From Egbenema bharatensis (GTDB lineage: Bacteria; Cyanobacteriota; Cyanobacteriia; Elainellales; Elainellaceae), in the NCBI RefSeq assembly GCF_048077055.1, contig NZ_CP182236.1, forward strand, positions 5,394,001 to 5,458,000: a stretch of 64,000 nt of DNA, read 5' to 3'. Both the position numbers and the translations under genes were made by a program. How positions within the stretch are numbered: the stretch's first letter is position 1; each line of letters starts with the position of its first letter. Positions 43,410 to 54,308 of this stretch are shown here, in pieces. The notes under the pieces were generated by a model that saw only the letters and a list, made by a program, of their open reading frames with translations, had not been told where the DNA came from and did not search any database.

Positions 43410-43568
43410 CTTTTCCTGGTTTTTCTAACTGATTGCATTGCGATCGCTGTCCCTAAATTTCTGGGCTTTCCCCTTTTAGATAGATGAGGCTTTTCAAGGA
43501 TTTCGTCAATATTCTACTGAGAAGGTTTGCAGCCTTTTACAGTATTTGAATCACAGGGGCAAAGATTA

Positions 43569-44483
43569 ATGGTCAAGCGAGGCATTCGAGAATTTTGGCG
43601 ATTGTGTAAAGCGACCTTCTCTGAGGTGCAATACAATCAGATTTCGCTACTCTCCTCCTCGTTGGCCTACTACACCGTATTTTCAATTCCGCCCCTTATG
43701 GCTCTGGTCGTCATGGTGGTCGGTGCCATTTTTGGAGAAGCGGCAACCCAGGGTGAGATTGTCGGGCAACTGGAAGGCATTGTGGGAGATGGCCCCGCCC
43801 AGGTAATTGAATCGGCGATCGTTAATATGCGGGAGGATCAGGAAGGCAATCCCCTGCGGCTGGCCTTTAGTCTAGGTTTGCTGGTATTTGGTGCATCGGG
43901 GGTGTTTTTTCAAATTCAAAACTCGCTCGATCGCATCTGGCACGTCAAACCAGAACCCAGACGGCATCTCTTTCATTTCATGCGGAAGCGGTTGTTGTCC
44001 TTTGCCATGATTCTGGTCATCGCATTTCTCTTAGTGATCACATTTGTGGCAAACGCGGCCTTGGCAACTGCCGTCAATATTATTAGTGATGCTTTACCGG
44101 CACAATTTCAGGTGTGGCAGATTCTCAGCTTTCTGTTCTCCCTGATCGTGCTCACCACCTTATTTGCCTCCATCTATGCCATACTGCCCGATGCCAGGGT
44201 GGTTTGGCGGGATGCGTATGTGGGGGCAACGGTCAACACAGTGTTGTTTATGTTAGGACAGTTGGTCTTCAGTCAGGTGATTAGCCGTACCGGATTCGGC
44301 TCTGCCTACGGGATTGCCGGTTCATTCATCATTTTGATTACCTGGATTTACTATGCGGCCCATATCCTGCTAATCGGTGCAGAATTCACCAAGGTCTATG
44401 CGGACAGACACGGTTCCCCGATCGTCCCTGAAGAATACGCAGTCTCTACCGATCCTCCAGTCGATCATCAGACTGAACGCTAA
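43569..44483 (+). CDS. YihY/BrkB family membrane protein
   Basis: From ATG 43569 (MVKRGIREFWRLCKATFSEVQYNQISLLSSSLAYYTVF) 304 residues; a TTG at 43527 would add 14 residues lacking conservation. Six membrane helices and the family pattern: SLAYYTVFSIPPLMALVV, GASGVFFQIQNSLDRIWHVKP, RRHLFHFMRKRLLSFAMIL, VWRDAYVGATVNTVLFMLGQLVF and GSAYGIAGSFIILITWIYYAAHILLIGAEFTKVYA. The function of the family is unresolved; it is not ribonuclease BN as once named. Confidence 0.92.
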   Translation: MVKRGIREFWRLCKATFSEVQYNQISLLSSSLAYYTVFSIPPLMALVVMVVGAIFGEAATQGEIVGQLEGIVGDGPAQVIESAIVNMREDQEGNPLRLAFSLGLLVFGASGVFFQIQNSLDRIWHVKPEPRRHLFHFMRKRLLSFAMILVIAFLLVITFVANAALATAVNIISDALPAQFQVWQILSFLFSLIVLTTLFASIYAILPDARVVWRDAYVGATVNTVLFMLGQLVFSQVISRTGFGSAYGIAGSFIILITWIYYAAHILLIGAEFTKVYADRHGSPIVPEEYAVSTDPPVDHQTER

Positions 44484-44530
44484 ACTAAACAACATTCCCA
44501 CCATTAACTTCATACCGTCTGAAGTAAATT

Positions 44531-45130
44531 TTATTCGCACATTGCAAAGATTACCCTGAGCAGACCCAGGACAACCCCAATCGTTTGAATTGAATACAGA
44601 TTCGTTTCCTGGACTGTGCCAGCCAAGTCAAGCCGATAGAACTTCCACCCTTCACCATTGGTGACGATACCGAATATATCGATCGCCCTGCCAATCTGTT
44701 GGTTACTCCACTGACAAGCGGCCATTTCGACTAAACATTGAGCTAGCCCTTGCTCAAAATCGTCTTTTTTGGCTTCCATAATGCAGAGGAAAGGCGTGTA
44801 GAGGTAATCCCGATCTTCTGCGACTAAGTAATCCACATAGCCACCCACAGTATCGGTTTCGAGATTTGCTCCCTTCCAAATTTTCAGATGGTTGAACCCT
44901 TCAATCCCTTCCTCCAAAATGGCATCAATCAAGAGTTTTTTGGATTCCTCAGAGGCTCTCAGATCAAACCGCTGTAATTTCTCTAACCGTTGTTTGAAAA
45001 AATTGCTGGGGGCAACCGCTTCTATCTCAATTGTCCACGGTGTTAATTTGGTCAGGTGAAGGTGCTGAAACGCTTCTGCGACGCTGAAGCCAGAGAATTT
45101 CTGTTTTTTCGGTTTAGATTTAAACGACAT
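44531..45130 (-). CDS. hypothetical protein with PD-(D/E)XK-nuclease-like core
   Basis: A 199-residue protein. The central YVDYLVAEDRDYLYTPFLCIMEAKKDDFEQGLAQCLVEM has the D...ExK spacing and the following helix (with Gln and Glu) of the PD-(D/E)XK fold as found in type I restriction R-subunit N-termini. The N-terminal part begins with a basic stretch (MSFKSKPKKQKF), and a beta-strand GWKFYRLD lies near the C-terminus. Such small proteins are common in cyanobacteria without a known role. The nuclease assignment is inference; it has no adjacent methylase. Confidence 0.6.
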   Translation of the reverse strand: MSFKSKPKKQKFSGFSVAEAFQHLHLTKLTPWTIEIEAVAPSNFFKQRLEKLQRFDLRASEESKKLLIDAILEEGIEGFNHLKIWKGANLETDTVGGYVDYLVAEDRDYLYTPFLCIMEAKKDDFEQGLAQCLVEMAACQWSNQQIGRAIDIFGIVTNGEGWKFYRLDLAGTVQETNLYSIQTIGVVLGLLRVIFAMCE

Positions 45131-45166
45131 TTTCCTTTCCCTCTCTTGCGCTTAATTGCTCTTAGG

Positions 45167-45284
45167 AATGCAAATTGAATCATCTGGAATTCTTGTGGGG
45201 TGAGCAGCGTTTCGACTGGGCTTAAGCCGAAGACTTTCCCGCACAGTCAACAACGTAAAACGCTTTACAGGTTATTTAATCCAT
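45167..45284. repeat. MITE-like repeat family M, copy 1 (inverted)
   Basis: Ends AATGCAAATTGAAT and AGGTTATTTAATCC match the inverted ends of the copies at 52706, 59763 and 63843. The centre has CTTGTGGGGTGAGCAGCG and TTCGACTGGGCTTAAGCC. Confidence 0.75.
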
Positions 45285-45418
45285 GATCCTTAGCTCTCAA
45301 TTGCTCTTAACTGTCAGTTGTCCGCAGCCCTGAGCGGTTGTTCTCAATGGATGTATCCTCATTTTGCATTGGATCACAACTATCACACCGATAGACAAGA
45401 TGCCTGCGTTACGGCAGG

Positions 45419-47307
45419 TCAACCGGATGTTTCTCTGTATTGCGTCAACAGTTGCGGCAGGTGATCATAGCCATCCACACCAATCACCTTGATCAGCGTC
45501 GATCGCCCCTGAGCTTTGGCCTGTTGAAAGGCTTCATCCCCCATTTGACCCTGGAGAATGGTGAGCAATCCGGCGGCCTGTCGCCATTCCACCGCCTGAA
45601 TTTGTTCCAGCAAGTACATTCCCAAACAGGCGACACAAACCGCCGCTTCCCGATGTCCCAGGGCGTAGTGCGCCTCAGCAAGATAGCTGTAGTTCAACCC
45701 CTGAAGATAGACATCGCCTGAAAACTGAGCCGCCTGGGCCCCTGCTCCAGATAGCGAATTGCCTCCTGGGGTTGTTCCAATAGGACGTAGGCAATGCCAA
45801 GGCTGTTGTAGCAAAGGGACTGGCTCTGCCGATCGCCCAACCGTTCTGCTAAGTTCAACCCTTGCTGAAGATAGTGAATCGACATTTCGTAGTCGGGTTC
45901 TGGGCGATCGAGTTGGCGGGCTGAAAGCACCTCACTGTATCCCAAATTGGTTAACGCATTAGCTTCCCCCTGCCGATCGCCAGACTGCCGGGAAAGTACC
46001 AACGCCCGCTGGCTATGACGAATCGCTGCTTCGTAGTTTTTCTGCGTGGCGTAAATGCGGCTGAGGTGGTTTAAATTTGCCACTTCACAAACCTGATCTT
46101 CCGCCGTTTGGGCAATCTCTAGAGCCTGTTGATGGAAGGCAATGGCCCGATCGTACTGACCTAACGCTCGATGGGAATAGCCAATTAAGGTGAGAATTCT
46201 GGACTTCTCCTGAGTCCCCGGCACCTGCCGCAGGGGCGCATCCAGATAGGACAGGGCATCCTGGAGATAGTTCCCAGACAGCAACGCGAACACGCCACCG
46301 TAGAGGGGAAAGTAGGACTGCTGGGAAAACTGCCGCAGGATTTGCAACATCACATGAAAGCATCCCTGGATCAGTCGGGGGCGATCGTCTGCCTGGACAC
46401 TGGCTTGCTCAAAGCCGATCGATAGCTGACTCCACAGCACCGCAAAGGTTAGAAAGGTAGCAACCGACTGTTTGGTGCCCCACTTCGAGTCATAGGGCTG
46501 TTTCTCAAACCAGGTGATCAATCCTCGCTGGAGGTACTGAAACAAAATCACGAGTTCAACAAATTCCTCGATCCCGATCGTGCCCTGGTGAGCCACGACA
46601 TCAACGATCGAACGTCCCTCGGCGATCGCTGCAAAGATTCCCCTGGGTAAAGCCTGATTCACCTGCCGGGCCCATAGCTTCCACGGACCCCACTGGGAGG
46701 GTGTCCCCTCAAACCCGATCGAGCTAGGGACTTCATAAACCCACTGAATTAAATAGGGTTCAAGCTCCTGTACGGCCTTGAGTCCATTGCGAATTCCTAC
46801 CGCTATCTGCTGCACATCCGCCGGGAGTTCAGTTTCAGCAGTGGAGCTAGTTTGAGCCACCAGCGATTGCGCCAATCCCTTGAGGCGATCGAAGGTAATC
46901 CCCTGGGGCCGGTTTGGATCAACCCAATCTAGCCAGATCGACAGCCGTTCTCCCGCATCCGCTGCCATCAAGGCCTGGGTTGCTGCCGTAACTGCCTGAT
47001 TTCCCCCCTGAACCTTTTGATACCGCTCCCATTCCCCCTGAATGGCTTGCAGGGCCCGCAGGATACGGCTGGCCTTGGCTTGCTTCAGTTCATCTCCTTG
47101 ATCAAGCTGAACCTGCGTCTCATCCAATCGGGATTGCAGGCAACGCTCAAACATTTCCCCGCTTCCCGCTGGCACATCCTGTACCAATAGTTGATAGATC
47201 TGTTCCTTCGATCGCAATTGTCCTTTCAGCGTGATCTGGACAATGTGATCAATTAGATGCAGATGCCGATCGCGCTCGGAGGGGGTAGGAGTCGATGAGT
47301 CTGACAT
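45419..47307 (-). CDS. large TPR protein, single -1 frameshift
   Basis: Two frames (47307 to about 45740, then to 45419) join into a ~629-residue protein. Residues ~1-330 are helical without a recognised domain (HLIDHIVQITLKGQLRSKEQIYQLLVQD). From ~350 there are TPR repeats (LTLIGYSHRALGQYDRAIAFHQQALEIA, NLNHLSRIYATQKNYEAAIRHSQRAL, YNSLGIAYVLLEQPQEAIRYLEQG). One extra base at the GGGCCCC tract 45736-45742 restores YLEQGAQAAQFSGDVYLQGLNYSYLAEAHYALG, continuing the TPR. It lies 68 bp downstream of the giant kinase gene and probably shares its operon. Confidence 0.82.
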
Positions 47308-47375
47308 AAGCGGTTATGGGGATAAGGCGACAAAACTTGTCCTCAATTATAGAGATTGTGCGTTCAAGTCCCACC

Positions 47376-50300
47376 TCAGCGCATACTTTCCAACATCCGC
47401 CGGAAAGCAGCAGCATCCCTAACGCGAATTTCAGGATTGTCCACCAGCGCGGTATCAATAACTTCTGCCAGCGATCGCGGAATTTTAGGATTCTGCTGCT
47501 GGATGGGAACGGGTTCGTTTTGTAACAGGGCCAGGTAGGGATCCTTGCCAGAGAAGTTGCGGGGAGAAGTTCCCGTCAGCATCTGATAGAGGCAGGCCGC
47601 CGCCGCCCAGACATCCACTTCAGGTTCAGCGTAGTTGAAATTGACCGCACGTTGACGCGGCATAAATAGGGGTGGCTCTAGATGATTGACCTCTGAGGAT
47701 CTTAATCCAGCCCGATCGATTGCCTTTGCCAAACCGTAGTCACCAATTTTGGCTACCAGCTTGCCCTGCACCTGAGAGAGCAAAATGTTTGATGGCTGCA
47801 AATCTCGATGCACTAACCCCTGTCCCCGCTGAAACGCATCGCTCGTGGGACTGATCCGAGGTAATGGTAGCGTGTGGGCATACTCCAGGGCATTCAATAC
47901 CTGAAGCACAATGCCAATCGCCTCCGTCATGCTCAACTGTCCGCCCCCTTCCTGCATCAGATCAACCACACTCCCGCGATCGCAGTATTCCTGCACAATA
48001 TAGAGGGTTTCGTTGGAGTAGCCTGCTGCAATTTGTCTGGCAATATGGGGATGTTGAAGCAGTTGGGTTTCTTCGAGGGACTGCAAACAAGCGTCGATCG
48101 CCGCCTGCCGAACTCCGGTTTTAGGGCGAATGACCTTGAGGACAGCCATCTCGTTGGTTTGCGCCTGCCGCACCAGATAAGTCTGTTGAGCCAGGGTTTC
48201 GTGAATCGGTTTGAGAATGGTATAGTCCCGCAGGTCAGGTAGGGGATAGGATTGCATCGACGGATCCCCTACGTCACCATTTGATCCCTGATGCGGAGCG
48301 GGGTGTGCTGGTGTTCCTGCGCGATCGGAATAGGGGAGTGATGCATTGTCCGATGGAGCGGGGCCAAATCGCTGGGGTTCCGCAAAGGCTGTCTGGTCAA
48401 AGCTGGTATCGAAGCTGGTTTGAGCCGTCCGGGTATCCATGACTGTGTCTGCCGGATCGGCGGGTGGTTCCTCTGTTTGCACCTGGAAAATGGTTTTACC
48501 CAGCTTGATTTCATCCCCCGTCTTCAAGTCGTGGGAGGGGAAGCTATCCTGGGACAGATCCTCTGGGGACTGATTGGGTCGTCGTCGTCCAATAATTTGC
48601 CCATTCACATAGGTTCCATGCAAACTACCCAGATCTCGAATCCGGATCACGGGCGGATTGATGTCGAGCAGGCAATGGTAGCGCGAAACGGTTTTATGGT
48701 ACTCATCGTTCGGCAATTGCAGATTACAATCCTTGGCCGGCCAATAATGCAGGTGGTGCGATCGCGGAATTCATACACCTGTCCCTTAAGGCTGCCCTCT
48801 GTGACGCTCAAAATCACCTTCGCAGTTGGGGGTTCCGGCTCAAAGATTCCCGTTGGAAAAGCAGTTTCAAAGGTGCTACCAAAGGCAGTGGCAAAGGCTG
48901 TGGAGGGGGCGGACTCCCGACTGGGTGGGGATGATGCCTGGGCGATCGTGCTGGCCAGGGTTTGCAGCTCTTGCCGGACTCCCTCTGGGCGTAGCCAGCC
49001 GTAGCCAACTGTGCCCAGGGTTTGCATCAATCCAACAAAATCCGCTTCTGTCCAGGTCGGTACGCCTTGAGCCGTCAGGGCCAGCGTCACCTCCTGTTCG
49101 TTCGGATCCCGGTTTTTGGGTAAAAGCCCTACCTTAGGAGTATGCTGTCTCAAAAAGGTTTCCAGGTAGACTCTGGCTCCTTCATCCCAGAGGGCAGGGA
49201 ATTTGTCTACCAGATCCCAATCCAGCGACCACAGCTTCAGGGTGCGATCGTCCCCAGCGGAAATGGCGTAGCTGCTATCGGCACTGAAGTCCACAGAACG
49301 AACCGGAGCACTATGACCCTCCAGGGTATGCAAACAGATTCCCACCGTGATATCCCAGAGCTTCAAGGTGCGATCTTCCCCCGCCGAAAGAGCATAGCGA
49401 CCATCCCGGCTCAGGGCAACGGAGCGAACGGCAGCCGTATGACCCTCCAGCGTCCGCAGGCAGGTTCCCTGAGCCACATCCCAAACCTTAAGGGTATGGT
49501 CTTCACTTCCCGACAGAATCACCCGCTGATCCAGACTCATTACCCCTGCACTGACCCCCGCCCCGTGTCCGGCAAAGGTTTGCAGACAGGTTCCAGCCGC
49601 CAGATTCCAGAGTTTCAGGGTAGCATCCTGGCTGCTCGTTAAGACCTGAGCACCATCTGCACTATATGCAACTCCATTGATTCGATCGCCGTGGGCTTCG
49701 ATCGCCCGCAGACAGCGTCCCATCGCCGTATCCCACAGTCTTAAGGTGCGATCGTCCCCACCGGAAACGGCATACAGGGCATCTGGACTGAAGGCAACGG
49801 CACAAACCGCTCCATTATGGCCACGGAAGGTGCTAACACAGCTCCCAGTGGCCACGCCCCACAGTTTCACGGTTTTATCGGTACTGCCCGACAGAGCATA
49901 GGCTCCATCCGAACTAAAGGCAACGGCATTGACACGATCGCGGTGGCCCTCAAAGCTGCGCAGACATCGATGGGTCGGCAATTCCCACAGTTTCACCGTC
50001 CAGTCATTGCTGCCAGAGAGGGCATAACGGCGATCGGGACTGATCGTGACGGCTTGCACCGCATCCACATGGCGATCGAGGGCCAGGCTTTCCCAGGCTC
50101 CATTCAATCCCTGATGGGGCAACACCGTATAGAGCCGAGTCCAGGCAGCGATCGCCTCTGAGGCGCGGTTGTATCCTGGAAGCGATCGGGCCAGACGAAT
50201 GTGGCGGGCTGCACTCACCAGATCATCCTGCTCCTGGGCGGTATGCGCCTGGAGTAATTCCTGACGATAGACCAGATCGCTGGATAGGAAGGCCTCCGAG

Positions 50301-52537
50301 AGCTGTACCCGTGACAGGCGCAAAGGAGCCGCAACAGACCCCTCCGATAGGTTGACTGACCATCGCCGCATCCCCTCTGCATCCCCGGACACAATGTATT
50401 GTGCATCGGCACTCAGGGCAAAGGCACGAATGGGATATTGATGTCCCACGAAGGTGCGTAAACAGCGACCAGTCCCCGCTTCCCATAGTTTCAGGGTCGT
50501 ATCATCCCCGGACGACAGCACGTACCGACCATCGGCACTAAAGGCAACCGATCGCACGGGCTGATCATGACCTTCAAAGGAGCGAACGATCGTGCCAGAG
50601 GCAATATCCCATAGCAGCAGCGAGGCTCCAGCTGACAGAGCATACTGACCATCGGGACTATAGGCAATACTGACCGCAGGCGAATCGGGTAGATCAAAGG
50701 TGCGAATTCCCCAACCCGATGCCACATCCCACTGCCGAATCGTCTTATCATCGCTGGTAGAAAGGGCAAACCGACCATCCTGACTGAAGGCAAGGGAGAG
50801 AACCCGCCCCCGATGCCCCCGAAAGACCCGCACACACCGACTTCTGACCAGATCCCAGAGCCGCAGGGTGCGATCGTCGCTGCCTGACAGGAAATATTGC
50901 CCATCGGGGCTGAAGGCAATGCACTGGACTGCCCGGCCGTGGCCCTTATAGGTTTGCAGATAGCTGGTGGTGACCATCTCACAGAGCTTGATGGTTTTAT
51001 CTTGACTGGACGATAAAATGTAGCTGCCATTGGGGCTGAAGGCCACGGCAGTCACACTATCCTTGTGTCCCCTGAAGGTACAGAGACATCGTCCGGTTTG
51101 AATATCCCAGAGTTTTGTGGTTTTATCTAAACTGCCAGAAAGGGCAAAGCGACCATCGGGGCTGAGGGCAACAGAAACCACATCCGGATGGGCGTAGGTA
51201 CGGAGTGGCTCATTTTCTGGCGTTCGCTGCCGCGTCTGGGCAACCCGCTCCCGCGCAAAGGTGAGTGCCTGTTCCACATCTTCCTGCTGTACACCGCTAT
51301 TTTGCAACGCTTCTAGCAATTGAACTGCGGACTGAAAGTCTCCCCGCTCCAGGTGCACCAGGCTAAGGAGGTAATCGGTATTCCAATCTCTGGAGTGAGG
51401 ACGATTGGCTTCAATTTGCTGTAGTAGGTCAGCATCGCTGCGAAGTTGCCCCGATCGCCACAGAATCAGTCCTCGATTGTAGTGGGTTTCCTGATGCTGG
51501 GAATTCACCGTCAGGGCTTGATCCCACAGGTGCAGAGCCTCTTCATACCGGCCCAGATCCCACAGAGCCACCGCACGATTATTCAGGCTGTCAGCAGTTT
51601 CCCCTGTGATGGCGGGAGCCTGACGGGGATAGGTTTCTCCGATTAACTCCTGATAAATCTGCTGTAGTTCCGTCGCTACGTCGTTCAGGGTGTGAGGACG
51701 GGCATCGGGATTGACCTGGAAGCACCGCCGCAACAGTTGGGCGATCGGTTCTGGCATCCGAGGCAGTTGGGGGTTCGCAGCAGAGACTAGATATTGTTCT
51801 AAAACCTGGGCCGCCTGGGCCCCCGATACCCAAATTCGATCACCAGCAAACATTTCCAGCACACATAAGCCCCAACTCCAGAGATCGGAGCGTCGGGTCA
51901 GAATGGCGCGGTTCACCTGTTCGGGAGAGCAATAGGCAGGGGTTAAGGCTCCTGTATTGGGCGCAATCAAGGTTGTAGAGGTACTGCCACTGGGGGCATC
52001 CAGCACGGTGGCGATCGCCTGGGCATTGACCAAGCCAAAATCTGTCACCTTGACCACGCCATTAGTGGTCATCATCACGGTGGCCGGTTTGACATCCTGA
52101 TGGATCAATCCCTGCTCATGGGCGTAGTGCAGCCCCCAGGCAAATTGGATCGCCACATCCAGAATGCGGCGCAGAGCCAGCGTCGTCCCATCGGCATAAA
52201 GCCGGCGATCGGCAATCCAACTGTGCAGCGTACCGCCATTCACGTACTCGGTGAACATCAGCGGGTTATTATCAACCCGACGGACATAGTAACAGCCCAC
52301 AATATGGGGATGCAGCCCCAGGTTAATCCATCCGGAGGCTTCCTGCTCAAACCGATCGCTCCCCAGAGCTGCAACAATCTCCGGTTTGGGACTTTTGACC
52401 GCCAGATCAATATTCCAGTTTAAGTGCCGAACCCGATAAATTTCACCCAGTCCGTCCTGCCCCAGAATGCCGATGACTCGGTACAGATCCAGAATGACAT
52501 CTCCAGCCTGCCACTGAGTCCCGATTTGATATGACAT
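47376..52537 (-). CDS. giant kinase-TPR-WD40(x14)-FHA-kinase signalling protein, single -1 frameshift
   Basis: From ATG 52535-52537 (MSYQIGTQWQAGDVILDLYRV) to 47376, ~1720 residues in two frames. Order: Ser/Thr kinase domain ~15-300 (GQDGLGEIYRV loop, AVKSPK Lys, HQDVKPATV catalytic loop with Thr for Asn, intact DFG); TPR ~320-375; two seven-bladed WD40 propellers ~450-1110 (14 repeats by count) separated by a helical insert; linker; FHA domain ~1245-1330; second kinase domain ~1440-1715 (AVLKVI, HRDLQPSNIL with Gln for Lys, DYG for DFG). The frames meet inside the FHA domain at GGCCGGCC 48735-48742; one added G gives CIIGRAKDCNLQLPND, the FHA consensus. Kinase activity of both domains is uncertain. 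Confidence 0.85.
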
Positions 52538-52705
52538 AGTTGAAAATGCCCCTATCGCCGCAGATGTGTATTTACCGTACCCTACTTTAACATTTGTACA
52601 AATACCACAAGGGGCAACCCGGATATTACGGAAAAAAGCCGAATCTGAAGGGGTGTGACCCTCCAATCTGCCTTTCCCGATAGGTTGAGGAAACCCAGGA
52701 GCGTA

Positions 52706-52822
52706 GATTAAATCACCTGTCAATCATTCTGTCTGTTCAACTGGGCGGGCAAGACTTCGGCTTGAGCTCAGTCGAAACGCTGCCCACCCCACAAGAATTT
52801 GGGATGATTCAATTTGCATTCC
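52706..52822. repeat. MITE-like repeat family M, copy 2
   Basis: GATTAAATCACCTGT at the left and GATTCAATTTGCATTCC at the right. The centre is ACTGGGCGGGCAAGACTTCGG..GAAACGCTGCCCACCCCACAAG. It ends one base before the L,D-transpeptidase stop codon. Confidence 0.8.
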
Positions 52823-53443
52823 CTAGTTTTCCACAACTACAGTCGTACCCATGCTGACAATTTCATAAAGTTCGCGGATGTCATGGTTGAACATGCGGAC
52901 GCAGCCGTGGGAAGCTGCCTGCCCAACGGACTCAGGGTTCGGCGTACCATGAAAGCCGATATAGTTTCTGCCATCTGTCCAGAAGGCAATCCAGCGCTCG
53001 CCCAGTGGGTTATAGGGCCCCGGCGGTACGACTTCGCCGGTAAATGGATTCGTCCAGCCCGGATCCTGGAGCATTCCAATCACTTCATAGCTTCCCGTTG
53101 GCGTTTCCCATCCAGGTCGGCCGATCGCCACTGGATAGCTATTTTTCAGCGTTTCTCCCTCGTAGACGTAAACTCGGCGTTCAGACAGTCTCAAAACCAG
53201 ACGAATCGGATGATTCACTTCTGGCAGAAATCGTTCGATCGAATCTCCTGTATCGATCGTCGGCAGTTCTGGCAACAGCAGGTAGGGCCGGAGTCGGGTG
53301 GTGGAAACCAGCGTTGGTTCCCCCGTCGCCTGAGAAGACTCTGCTTCCCAATCTGTCGGCGTTTCGGCTGCTGTACGAAACTGGGCAGCCAGTAAAACCG
53401 CGATCGTACTGAAGCCAATCGAAAAAGAACGATACCAGTTCAT
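52823..53443 (-). CDS. L,D-transpeptidase (YkuD family)
   Basis: From ATG 53443 (MNWYRSFSIGFSTIAVLLAAQFRTAAE, a signal peptide) 206 residues. The YkuD domain has LVLRLSERRVYVYEGETLKNSYPVAIGRPGWETPTGSYEVIGML, NPLGERWIAFW, IGFHGTPNPESVGQAASHGCVRM with the catalytic Cys in SHGCVRM, and an ending TTVVVEN. These enzymes make 3-3 crosslinks in peptidoglycan or attach lipoproteins in the periplasm. The open frame extends upstream to 53545 without signal-like sequence. It lies between the two large kinase genes on the same strand. Confidence 0.92.
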   Translation of the reverse strand: MNWYRSFSIGFSTIAVLLAAQFRTAAETPTDWEAESSQATGEPTLVSTTRLRPYLLLPELPTIDTGDSIERFLPEVNHPIRLVLRLSERRVYVYEGETLKNSYPVAIGRPGWETPTGSYEVIGMLQDPGWTNPFTGEVVPPGPYNPLGERWIAFWTDGRNYIGFHGTPNPESVGQAASHGCVRMFNHDIRELYEIVSMGTTVVVEN

Positions 53444-53645
53444 AGTGCGTCTACCCCGTACATTTCCCCTCACATTGATTGAATTTGGCAGCCCACAACA
53501 GTCAAAAAAGCTGCACTCAGATAGCCAGAAATCAGATATGGGCAAACCCGATCGATCGAGAAATACCCTGATACTTTTTTACCCCATCTCAGAGGGTTAC
53601 GTCTCGTATCCGATCGGGTTGACCAGTTTCAAGCAACCATGACCG

Positions 53646-54038
53646 TTACCACAGGGCTGGTGGAGCGGCGGGAGCTGGTGCTGGAGTGGGCGTGGTTGGG
53701 GCGGGAGTAACCTGGGGAGTTGGGGTGGGCGTAGTTGTGCCAGGATCCGGGGTTGGAGCCGGCGTTGGGGTGGTTGGAGCTGGGGTGGGAACGGGAGAGG
53801 GAGAGGGAACCGTTGTGCCCGGAGAGGGTGGGGTAGTTGGAGTCGGAACGGGTGTGGGCGTAGGCGTAGGAACCGTGGGCGTTGGGGTGGGAACCGTAGG
53901 AGTCGGTTCGGGTGCATCCTGAGCAACGGCTCGCTGTAAGACCAGGGTTCCGCCCCCAGCGGTCAACAGCAGTGCTCCCAGCGGTAATAACCCTCGCAGG
54001 GCAAAGCTTTTGAGTGTGGAAAGTTTCTGATGATTCAT
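53646..54038 (-). CDS. exported Pro/Thr-repeat protein
   Basis: From ATG 54038, 6 bp after AGGAGGAGC, 130 residues. A signal peptide-like start (LKSFALRGLLPLGALLLTAGGGTLVLQRAVAQ) is followed by ~80 residues of Pro-Thr repeats (PTPTVPTPTPTVP, TPAPTPDPGTTTP) ending APAAPPALW. There is no globular domain. Such tracts often span the cell wall or are glycosylated. It lies near the L,D-transpeptidase gene, which suggests an envelope role. Alternatively, low-complexity DNA could have lengthened a shorter gene. Confidence 0.7.
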   Translation of the reverse strand: MNHQKLSTLKSFALRGLLPLGALLLTAGGGTLVLQRAVAQDAPEPTPTVPTPTPTVPTPTPTPVPTPTTPPSPGTTVPSPSPVPTPAPTTPTPAPTPDPGTTTPTPTPQVTPAPTTPTPAPAPAAPPALW

Positions 54039-54308
54039 TGATGCTCCTCCTATAAAAACCATGTCAAAATCATGAACCCGATCGCAGTTTGGATCGGCTT
54101 GGATCGGCTAATAACTGAGTGCTGGTCTGAAAACTCACTAGGTTTTTCAATCTACTGAGTTGAAACGTTAGCTCTGTGACCCACTCTAGGGGGTTGATCT
54201 GAACTCAGGCAATCTGAAATTAGGTTGATTTATTAGGTTGATTTAACGCATATCCGAATCGATAGAGCTTTGGGACTCCAAAACCCCTAACGGAGTTTTC
54301 GGAAGTGA

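Noticed and set aside
48420..49642. Plus-strand ORFs of 100-190 codons antisense to the WD40/FHA gene
   Set aside because: They repeat with the WD40 periodicity of the minus strand and have no independent protein features.
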